A stretch of DNA of 64,000 nt, from contig NZ_KE150458.1 of NCBI RefSeq assembly GCF_000411455.1, positions 446,876-510,875 of the forward strand, written 5' to 3'. Positions 40,655 to 47,351 of the stretch are shown piece by piece. Numbering within the stretch: position 1 is the stretch's first letter; each line of letters begins with the position of its first letter. Both the position numbers and the translations under genes were made by a program. The notes under the pieces are model-generated. The model ran no database searches, was not told the origin of the DNA, and saw only the letters and a program-made list of their open reading frames with translations. This stretch comes from Microbacterium sp. oral taxon 186 str. F0373. GTDB taxonomy: Bacteria; Actinomycetota; Actinomycetes; Actinomycetales; Microbacteriaceae.

Positions 40655-41574
40655 TGAACCGCTTCCAGTTCGTCGAGGACCACAAGGACGCCTACGGCGT
40701 GAAGCGGTTGTGTGAGGTCATCGAGATCGCCCGGTCCTCGTTCTACGCGTGGCTGGCCGCAGCCCCGGGACGGGCCGCGCGAGCCGCGGACGACGCCCGG
40801 TTGGCGGCACGGATCCGGGTGCTGCAGGACCCCGCGCAGGGTGGTGACCGCGCCTACGGGGCACCGAGGATCACTGCCGACCTCAACGACGGCGTCCCCG
40901 CCGCCGGGCGGGTGAATCATAAGCGGGTCGCTCGGGTGATGCGGGAACACGCGCTCGCGGGGATCCGACTGCGCCGCCGGGTGAAGACCACGATCCCGGA
41001 CCAGTCCGGACGGAAGTTCCCCGACCTGATCGGGCGGGACTTCAGCACCGGGGAACCGAACCGCAGGTATGTCGGCGATATCACCTACCTCCCCATCGCG
41101 GACGGCAGCAACCTGTATCTGGCGACCTGCATCGACCTCGGGTCGCGCAAGCTCGCCGGCTGGCAGGTCGCCGACCACATGCGCACCGAACTCGTCGAAG
41201 GCGCTCTCCGCGGCGCGCACCGCGACCGCGGATCGCTGGCCGGCGCAGTGTTCCACAGCGACCACGGCTCGGTCTACGCGTCGAAAGCCTACGCAGCACT
41301 CTGCGAGCAGCTCAAAGTGACCCAGTCCATGGGCGCGGTGGGCAGGAGCGCCGACAACTCGCTGGCCGAGAGCTTCAACGCCGCGCTCAAACGCGAGCTC
41401 CTCCAAGGCGCGTCGGCGTTCCCCGATCAAGCCACCGCCTACCGGGCCGTGTTCCGGTGGACGAACCGATACAACACGCGCCGACGCCACTCCGCGATCG
41501 GCCAGCTCACCCCGAACAGCTACGAGAACACCTACGCGGCCGCGAGATCAGCTACCCTCACGGAAGCGGCATAA
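40654..41574 (+). CDS. IS3-family transposase OrfB (DDE integrase domain)
   Basis: 306 residues with an HTH_21-like N-terminus (KRLCEVIEIARSSFYAWLA) and an rve integrase core. The DDE triad is Asp in YVGDITYLPIADG, Asp in FHSDHGSVYASKAY and Glu in NSLAESFNAALKREL. The C-terminus has the RWTNRYNTRRRHSAIG block. No stop or frameshift is visible, so it should be functional. Confidence 0.93.
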   Translation: MNRFQFVEDHKDAYGVKRLCEVIEIARSSFYAWLAAAPGRAARAADDARLAARIRVLQDPAQGGDRAYGAPRITADLNDGVPAAGRVNHKRVARVMREHALAGIRLRRRVKTTIPDQSGRKFPDLIGRDFSTGEPNRRYVGDITYLPIADGSNLYLATCIDLGSRKLAGWQVADHMRTELVEGALRGAHRDRGSLAGAVFHSDHGSVYASKAYAALCEQLKVTQSMGAVGRSADNSLAESFNAALKRELLQGASAFPDQATAYRAVFRWTNRYNTRRRHSAIGQLTPNSYENTYAAARSATLTEAA

Positions 41575-41926
41575 CCGAAATGACACCGTGTCCACGATCC
41601 GGGGTCAAGGCCCGCGCGACCACCTCAGCGTGCCAGACGCGAAGGAACTCGCCGCGCGTATCGACCAGGTGCAGCAATCGGGAGTTCGAGCACTCGTCCC
41701 AGGCGATAGCGACTGGCCTACCGCCGTCGACGATCTTGGTGAAGTTGCGCCCTACCTGCTGTGGACTCGCGGCGCGTCATCCTTCCTCTCCCGTCCGAGG
41801 AGCGATTTCTACTGGTAACGTGCGTTGTTCGTGATGGCGCTATTGATGCTCTTGCGACCCGCAAGGTAGTCATCGATCACTGTGTCGCGTCCGCATTGTG
41901 ATGGCCGCGCTGAGCCCTGCCGGTGA

Positions 41927-42143
41927 ATGCCGTTCCTCAGCTGGGCGGAGCGACGCGCCGACCGCGAGCTCGGTTCGGCGGTCGCCGATTCCAAGCAGAC
42001 TCTGGTCTGCGCGTGTCTATCTGTGGCCGTCCTGGTTGGGTTGGCCGCCATGCCGCTGTTCGGAAGGGCGTGGGCCGATTCTGTCGCGGCCCTGATTGTC
42101 GCGGGCTTCGTCGTGAAACGAGCCTTGATGCCTGGCGAGGCGA
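41927..42143 (+). pseudogene. Fragment of a cation diffusion facilitator (CDF) transporter
   Basis: About 72 codons resemble the C-terminal membrane part of CDF metal exporters: RELGSAVADSKQTLVC, then LSVAVLVGLAAM and AWADSVAALIVAGFVVK. Both the upstream half of the protein and a proper C-terminus are missing, and no start signal is seen. The rest of 41,819-42,345 shows no other gene. It is a relic of a metal-efflux gene in the island. Confidence 0.6.
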
Positions 42144-42345
42144 CGCTTGCACCACCCCGGGGGGATGCTCGCCCTCGAGATCGATTACCACGACCACGAC
42201 CACGATTTGAGTCTGCTCGTCGCCCGAAGTTTGAATGAAGAAGCGGGCGGCGGTGTAGTCGAGCGCCCCGGAGTCGCCAAGCTGCAGCCAAGAGCTGGTC
42301 GGATCGCGTGCGACGCCGAATGCCGCCGCTCTGCTCGTCGTCGCG

Positions 42346-43773
42346 TTATGGTCGGGCGGGGTGGTGCGGCGCATCCGTCGCATCCCGCTCGCTGAGCGGG
42401 ATGCGTAACAGGAACTGGGCGCCCGTGCGCCCGTCGGCGCGCTCGTGCGCTGTGAGCGTGCCACCGTGCGCGAGGGCGACTTGGCGTGCAATGGCGAGTC
42501 CGAGCCCGAATCCGCCGCCTGTTGTTCGCCGCCGCCGCGACGTGTCTAGTCGCGCGAAACGTTGGAAGACGGTCTCGCGTAGCTCCGCGGCGATGCCCGG
42601 TCCGTCGTCGGTGATGGTCAGCTCGGCGATCCCGTCGACGGTGTGCAGGTCCACAGCCACTGCGTTGTGTGCATGCTCGTAGGCATTGTCGGCGAGGTTG
42701 CGTAGCAGCCTGCTCAGATCGCGCGCCGATCCCTCGACGCGGGCGGCCTGCGTATGTGCTGACACGTCTCGACCGCCGAGCCGGCGAAGCCTGCGCACCT
42801 CGTCGAGTACGAGGTCATCCAGGTCGACTGGTGCGGGGAGTGTCATCGGTGAGCTCTCGGTGCTCTGAGCGAGGAAGAGCAGGTCTTCGGTGAGAGTGGT
42901 CATCCGTCCGACTTCGTCGCGGACGGTGGTCAGTGTGTGTTCCAGGTCGGTCTTCTCGGGGTGCTGCAGCGCCACCTCGACTTGTGCTCGCAGGCCTGCG
43001 AGGGGACTGCGTAGTTCGTGCGACGCATCCCCGATGAACTGCCTCTGCCTGTCGGAGGCCGTCTCCAGCCGGTCGAGCATCTCGTTCATGGTGGACGTGA
43101 GCGCGGCGATCTCATCATGCGTCGGCGGCATCGGAAGTCGTTGGCTGAGGTCGGAGGCCTCGATGGCCGCCGCACGGCGCCGGATCCGCTCGACTGGTCG
43201 CAGCGCGGAGGTCACCGCGTACCACACGGTGATGGCAACCACGATCAGGATGAGCGGCAGCCCGAGCCAGAACAGGGTGACGAGACTCGCGGTCGCCGCC
43301 TCAACGGTCGTCGTCGACGCGACCGCGTACACCCAGCCGGGCCCGGAGGCCAGTTCCACCGGGTAGGCGACCACACGAAACGATGCGGTCGAATCCAGCG
43401 GGGAGTCGTTGAGGGTGGACACTGTGGTCCGTCGTGCCGCCGGCGGGGCAGAAAGCACCGGATCGTCACCCTTGATATTCGCGGTGGAGGCGATCACCGT
43501 CCCGTTCGCATCCAGGACCTGCACCAGAGAATCCTGCCGCGGCGTTCCAGGGATGTCAGACGAAGTCGCGGTGCGCGCCTGCGCTGCCACGCTCTCGGCA
43601 CGGCTGATCAGCGCATCATCAAAACCTGCGACCAGTGACTGTCGTACAAGGGCGGCCAACGCGATGGCGCTGAGCACAAGGGTCAACGCCACGACGAGTG
43701 CCGTCAGCGTGGTAACTCGGGCTCGTATGCCCCACCGCATCCGCGGAGCCTTCCCCGGGGCGGGCACCATCAC
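42346..43773 (-). CDS. Sensor histidine kinase (OmpR-type partner), system 1
   Basis: 475 residues. Two membrane segments (about 20-43 and 160-185) flank an extracytoplasmic sensor region of about 115 residues. HAMP follows (LRPVERIRRRAAAIEAS), then the H box FIGDASHELRSPLAGL, the N box RNLADNAYEHAH and the G boxes DDGPGIAAEL and GFGLGLAIARQ. Its start overlaps the stop of the response regulator gene, so the pair is one operon. The likely target is the divergent hydrolase/aminoacyl-PG-synthase operon. Confidence 0.92.
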   Translation of the reverse strand: MMVPAPGKAPRMRWGIRARVTTLTALVVALTLVLSAIALAALVRQSLVAGFDDALISRAESVAAQARTATSSDIPGTPRQDSLVQVLDANGTVIASTANIKGDDPVLSAPPAARRTTVSTLNDSPLDSTASFRVVAYPVELASGPGWVYAVASTTTVEAATASLVTLFWLGLPLILIVVAITVWYAVTSALRPVERIRRRAAAIEASDLSQRLPMPPTHDEIAALTSTMNEMLDRLETASDRQRQFIGDASHELRSPLAGLRAQVEVALQHPEKTDLEHTLTTVRDEVGRMTTLTEDLLFLAQSTESSPMTLPAPVDLDDLVLDEVRRLRRLGGRDVSAHTQAARVEGSARDLSRLLRNLADNAYEHAHNAVAVDLHTVDGIAELTITDDGPGIAAELRETVFQRFARLDTSRRRRTTGGGFGLGLAIARQVALAHGGTLTAHERADGRTGAQFLLRIPLSERDATDAPHHPARP

Positions 43774-44462
43774 ATCCCCTCCGCAATGGTCGGCCGGTCC
43801 TGCAGGCGGTAGCCGAGCCCGCGCACGGTCTGGATGTCGTCCCGACCGAACGGGCGGTCAAGCTTGCGACGCAGGTAACCGATGTACACCTCGATGACGT
43901 TCGAGTCGACGTCGAGTTCGGCATCCCAGACATGCTCCGCGATGGTGTTCTTGCTCACCAGTTGGCCTTTGCGACGCAACAAGAACTCGGCCAGCGCGAA
44001 CTCACGGGCGGTCAGTTCGATCTGCACCTCCCCGCGCCAGCACTGGGCGGTCGCCGGGTCCAGTCGTAGATCACCGGTTGCGAGAACCGGATCGCGCGGA
44101 GCAGGGGCCCGTCTCAGCAGGGCGCGGATACGAGCCAGCAACACAACATAGGAGAATGGCTTGGAGAGGTAGTCATCGGCGCCGAGGTCGAGCGCATCGG
44201 CTTCGTCGTACTCCCCGTCCTTGGCGGTGAGCATCAGGATCGGCACGAGGGAGCCCGATGCGCGCAGTTGCCGGCACACCTCGTAACCGTTCAGACCGGG
44301 CAGCATGATGTCGAGCACGACGACGTCAAACTCCTCTTGCTGCGCCAGCCAGAGCCCGTCAACGCCGTTGTCGGCGATACGTGTGGTGAACCCCTCGGCG
44401 CCGAGCCCTCGCGTCACTGCGTCGGCGATGACATGTTCATCCTCCACCACCAGGATCTTCAT
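43770..44462 (-). CDS. OmpR/PhoB-family response regulator, system 1
   Basis: 230 residues from the ATG at 44,460-44,462, with GGAGGGAG upstream. The receiver domain has VVEDEH, the phosphorylated Asp in VVVLDIMLPG and Lys in LSKPFSYVVLL; the winged-helix output domain has LTAREFALAEFLLRR and the DNA-contact stretch SNVIEVYIGYLRRKL. Only 39 bp separate its start codon from the end of an IS element, so its native promoter has been lost or replaced. Confidence 0.93.
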   Translation of the reverse strand: MKILVVEDEHVIADAVTRGLGAEGFTTRIADNGVDGLWLAQQEEFDVVVLDIMLPGLNGYEVCRQLRASGSLVPILMLTAKDGEYDEADALDLGADDYLSKPFSYVVLLARIRALLRRAPAPRDPVLATGDLRLDPATAQCWRGEVQIELTAREFALAEFLLRRKGQLVSKNTIAEHVWDAELDVDSNVIEVYIGYLRRKLDRPFGRDDIQTVRGLGYRLQDRPTIAEGM

Positions 44463-44540
44463 CCTGCTCCCTCCCTCCACCCGACCGGTTCGACGGCCTG
44501 TTGACTCGCCCCGGCGTGTCCGGAGAGCGTTTTACTGGTG

Positions 44541-45398
44541 TCAGCCGGCTTTTCCGACCGGTTCGTTGCGAGCGTAGTCGAGCTGCTCGACCTCAAGGGG
44601 TGTGAGGTCGTCGATGGAGCCGTGGGTGCGCTCCGTGTTGAACCACAGCACCCAGGACGCGGTTGCCGCCTCGACCTGGTCGATGTCGCGCCAGGGCCCG
44701 TCGTGGTGGATGAGCTCGGACTTGTAGAGCCCGATCTGCGATTCCGCGAGGGAGTTGTCGTAGGCGTCGCCGACGGACCCGACCGAGGGGTCGATGCCTT
44801 CGTCGACGAGCCGGTCCGTGAAGGCAATCGAGGTGTAGACGCTGCCGGCGTCGGTGTGGTGCGTGAGCCCGGCGAACCCGGTGACGCCTTCGCGGCGGCG
44901 GGTGAACAGAGCCATGTCGAGGCAGTCGAGCACGAGCGGAGTTGTCATCGAGGTCGCCGCTCTCCACCCGATGATGCGGCGGGAGTGCGCGTCGAACACG
45001 AACGCGACGTAGACCCATCCGGACCACGTCCAGACGTAGGTGAAGTCGGCGACCCAGAGCTGGTTCGTGCGGAACCGGGCGAAGTGCCGGTCGACGAGGT
45101 CGGCGGGCCTGGTCTCCCGCAGATCCGCATCCACGGGACGCTTCCGTTTTCCGCGGACGACACCGGCGATCCCGAGCTCGCGCATGAGGCGTTGGACCGT
45201 GCAGCGGGCGATGTCGTGCCCGTCGCGACGCAACCGCAGCCAGAGCTTCCGGGCCCCGAGCACCTTCCGGTGCGTCTGCCACGTGGTCAGGATGATCGGC
45301 TTCCACCTCTCGTCCGACACGATCCGCGGTGACGGACCGCGATCTCTCGCGTCGTAGTAGGTCGATGGGGCGATCTTCACGCCGTGCTGGGTGAGCAC
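44541..45398 (-). CDS. IS3-family transposase OrfB
   Basis: 285 residues counted from the GTG at 45,398, although the frame is open further upstream towards OrfA, as expected for an OrfAB frameshift fusion. The HTH_21 region is HRKVLGARKLWLRLRRDG. The DDE core has Asp in LWVADFTYVWTW, Asp in HHTDAGSVYTS and Glu in NSLAESQIGLYKSELI. The C-terminus TERTHGSIDDLTPLEVE is complete. Confidence 0.92.
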   Translation of the reverse strand: MLTQHGVKIAPSTYYDARDRGPSPRIVSDERWKPIILTTWQTHRKVLGARKLWLRLRRDGHDIARCTVQRLMRELGIAGVVRGKRKRPVDADLRETRPADLVDRHFARFRTNQLWVADFTYVWTWSGWVYVAFVFDAHSRRIIGWRAATSMTTPLVLDCLDMALFTRRREGVTGFAGLTHHTDAGSVYTSIAFTDRLVDEGIDPSVGSVGDAYDNSLAESQIGLYKSELIHHDGPWRDIDQVEAATASWVLWFNTERTHGSIDDLTPLEVEQLDYARNEPVGKAG

Positions 45399-45469
45399 GG
45401 CGCAGATCGACTCGACACCCCATCGGAGCCCTCCGTCGGCGCGGTCCTTGTGCGCGTCGATGAAGCCGA

Positions 45470-45793
45470 CTATCGCTTGTGTGGCCGGTCGAGTTCGGCC
45501 GCGAAGAAAGCCGAGGCCGCCTTCAAGATCTCGTTCGCCCGCCGCAGTTCCGCGTTCTCCCGCTTTAGTCGCTTGATCTCCACCGCGGCGTCGGTCGTGA
45601 CTCCGGGCCGGTCGCCCGCGTCGACCTGCTGCCTGCGGATCCAGGTGCGGATCGTTTCTGGCGACCCGACGCCGAGCATCTGCGCGACAGCGGTCATCGC
45701 GGCGTACTCGCTCGGATAGTCGGATCGCACCTCGGCGACCATACGGACAGCGCGCTCACGAAGCTCGCGCGGGTACTTACTGGGACGTCCCAT
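45470..45793 (-). CDS. IS3-family transposase OrfA
   Basis: 107 residues. The N-terminal helix-turn-helix is YPRELRERAVRMVAEVRSDY and MLGVGSPETIRTWIRRQQ, and a leucine-zipper-like end follows (KRLKRENAELRRANEILKAA) with SAFFAAELDRP. It belongs to the element at 44,502-45,844. Confidence 0.92.
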   Translation of the reverse strand: MGRPSKYPRELRERAVRMVAEVRSDYPSEYAAMTAVAQMLGVGSPETIRTWIRRQQVDAGDRPGVTTDAAVEIKRLKRENAELRRANEILKAASAFFAAELDRPHKR

Positions 45794-45864
45794 GAGACAG
45801 ATCCTTCCAAGGAATCCTGTCTCCGGACACGCCGGGGCGAGTCACTCAGCAGCTTGTCGTGCGC

Positions 45865-45882
45865 TCTTATGCCCGTCTTAGC
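45865..45882 (+). promoter_or_regulatory. Direct-repeat operator upstream of the hydrolase/synthase operon
   Basis: TCTTAT and TCTTAG start exactly 11 bp apart (45,865 and 45,876), the spacing at which OmpR/PhoB-family regulators bind as head-to-tail dimers. The block CTTATGCCCGTCTTAGC matches CTTATCCCCGCCTTATC at 49,918-49,934 in 14 of 17 positions. In both places GTCATC follows 7 nt later. It lies 20 bp from the IS end, in what would have been the divergent promoter region of system 1. The remaining bases of the 45,845-46,058 gap show no gene. Confidence 0.55.
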
Positions 45883-46058
45883 CCCGCGTGTCATCGTGAG
45901 ATTCGTTCATCGTCCGACACGTCGCAGGGATACGGCCATGAATCAACCTGTGATCGCCAACCGGTCCGCCCTCGCCTGCGGCTCAACCGGCCACTGAGAC
46001 AAACGACCGCGCGCCTCCATCTACGTGATGAAGGTGCCCGCGCCTCGGGGGAATCAGG

Positions 46059-47351
46059 ATGCACTGGCTGCTGAACATACGGATCGACAAGATGTCATTC
46101 CTTGTGCCGCTGGCGGCGGTCGTCACTGTGGTGACGTTGTATCTCCTCATTCGGGTTCCGTGGCGGCGCGGCACGCTGGTGAACGGTGCCACCGCTGTGG
46201 CCGGTGCACTCACGGGCCTTGTTGCGAGCTGGCTCGTCAGCGATGTCTGGAACGTGTTCGGTCTGCCGCTGACCGCCATGACCCGCGTGTGGGTCGCCGC
46301 CGCGTTCGCCGGCGTCTTCCTCGCTGCCGTGAATCTGCATCGCACTCGCTGGTGGCGCAAACTCATCGCGACCCTGTTCGTTCCCCTGATCACGGTCGCG
46401 GCCGCCGCAGGCATCAACGCCGACTACGGTGCGTACCGCAATCTGAACGATGCCTTCGGTACCGTGCCAGTCGCCGCGCTCACCGCGTCGCGCCCCTCAC
46501 CGCGCGCTGCTGCGATGGACGCGCAACTGGGTCAGCACTGGGTGGCCCCCGTCGGGATGCCGGCACACGGCACGGTCGGGACCGTCACGATCCCCGGAGC
46601 GACATCGCATTTCGCCGCCCGGCAGGCGATCATCTACCTGCCTCCCGCCGCACTGGTGCCCGACCCACCCACCCTGCCGGTGGTGATGCTGTTCGCCGGG
46701 CAACCGGGAGCACCCTCGGATGTCTTCACCTCAGGGCAGGTCGCAGCGACGTATGACGCCTACGCGGCCGCGCACAATGGGCTTGCGCCGATAGTGGTGG
46801 CCGCCGACCAGCTCGGCGCGCCCCTCCAGAACCCGATGTGCGTCGACTCGCCGATCGGCAACGTCGCCACCTATCTCACCGTCGACGTTCCCGCATGGTT
46901 GCACAAGCACTTCAGGGTCGCCGACGGTCCCCGATACTGGGCTGTCGGCGGGTACTCCGAAGGCGGCACCTGCGCCGTCCAATTCGGCAGCGGCCATCCC
47001 GAACTCTTCGGCTCGTTCGTCTCGGCTGTGCCCGAGCTCCAACCGACGATCGGACCCGACACGGTAGCCAAGGGCTTCGGCGGCTCGGCGGCCACCTACC
47101 GCGCCGCGCAGCCCCTCACGATGATGAGCGCGCACGCCCCGTACCGTGACACGTTCGCCATCATCGGAACCGGAGTCCGGGATGTGGTCTTCACGCAATA
47201 TGCACGGGAGCTGTCGGCGGCGTCCCGCCGCGCCGGCATCACCACGCAGCTCATGATTGCCCAAGGGTCCGGCCACGACTGGAACACCGTGCGGTTCGTC
47301 TATGCCCGCGCACTCCCGCAGCTGGCCGATCGGATGGGCCTGGGCCGATGA
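46059..47351 (+). CDS. Membrane-anchored alpha/beta-hydrolase (putative aminoacyl-lipid hydrolase)
   Basis: 430 residues: about four N-terminal membrane segments (15-125), then an extracytoplasmic esterase-type alpha/beta-hydrolase domain. The nucleophile elbow is VGGYSEGGTCAV, and the catalytic His is probably in GSGHDWNTV. The closest general type is the esterase D/mycolyltransferase-like fold. The stop overlaps by 4 nt the gene for a lysyl/alanyl-PG-synthase-like protein. Such synthases are often encoded with a hydrolase that removes the amino acid again (for example AhyD in Enterococcus). That role here is inference. Confidence 0.75.
   Translation: MHWLLNIRIDKMSFLVPLAAVVTVVTLYLLIRVPWRRGTLVNGATAVAGALTGLVASWLVSDVWNVFGLPLTAMTRVWVAAAFAGVFLAAVNLHRTRWWRKLIATLFVPLITVAAAAGINADYGAYRNLNDAFGTVPVAALTASRPSPRAAAMDAQLGQHWVAPVGMPAHGTVGTVTIPGATSHFAARQAIIYLPPAALVPDPPTLPVVMLFAGQPGAPSDVFTSGQVAATYDAYAAAHNGLAPIVVAADQLGAPLQNPMCVDSPIGNVATYLTVDVPAWLHKHFRVADGPRYWAVGGYSEGGTCAVQFGSGHPELFGSFVSAVPELQPTIGPDTVAKGFGGSAATYRAAQPLTMMSAHAPYRDTFAIIGTGVRDVVFTQYARELSAASRRAGITTQLMIAQGSGHDWNTVRFVYARALPQLADRMGLGR

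Larger units (their letters stand above)
40266..41608 (+). mobile_element. Complete IS3-family insertion sequence (1,343 bp)
   Basis: The ends are imperfect inverted repeats: left TTGACCCCTGATCTTGGACA, right (reversed) TTGACCCCGGATCGTGGACA, with two mismatches over the first 22 bp. Both are flanked by GGC. It carries orfA (40,328-40,654) and orfB (40,654-41,574) in the usual order. Both genes are intact, so the element may be active. It interrupts the dprA-like gene. Confidence 0.9.
40070..41818 (+). pseudogene. DprA-like gene, module copy 1, split by an IS3-like element and truncated at its 3' end
   Basis: The first 65 codons (ATG 40,070, GAGAGGAACC upstream) read SDERTARMVLSMLVEPND ... SPVDAQVWR, like the N-terminal helical part of DprA. 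The frame is broken at 40,266 by an insertion sequence. Removing 40,266-41,608 and one copy of the 3-bp target repeat rejoins the frame (VWRGPRDHLSVPDAKELAAR). It continues to WPTAVDDLGEVAPYLLWTRG, the entry to the DprA Rossmann domain, and stops at 41,818. The nucleotide-binding core GxxGxA...GID is missing, so the gene was damaged both by the IS and by a 3' deletion. Confidence 0.75.
44502..45844 (-). mobile_element. Second complete IS3-family element, inserted between two-component system 1 and the hydrolase operon
   Basis: Perfect 25-bp terminal inverted repeats begin TGACTCGCCCCGGCGTGTCC (44,502-44,526, and reversed at 45,820-45,844). OrfA (45,470-45,793) and OrfB (44,541-45,398) are on the minus strand. 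The proteins differ clearly from those of the IS at 40,266, so it is a different IS3 subgroup despite the same length. No matching target-site duplication is visible next to the ends, which suggests rearrangement after insertion. Confidence 0.88.

Noticed and set aside
45396..45520. Programmed -1 frameshift site joining OrfA and OrfB of the second IS
   Set aside because: The frames overlap as expected for IS3 elements, but I could not find a clear A6G-type slippery sequence, so no frameshift site is annotated.
40266..45844. Both complete IS elements are exactly 1,343 bp by my boundaries, suggesting two copies of one element
   Set aside because: The transposases and terminal repeats differ clearly (TTGACCCC versus TGACTCGCC ends), so the equal length is coincidence.
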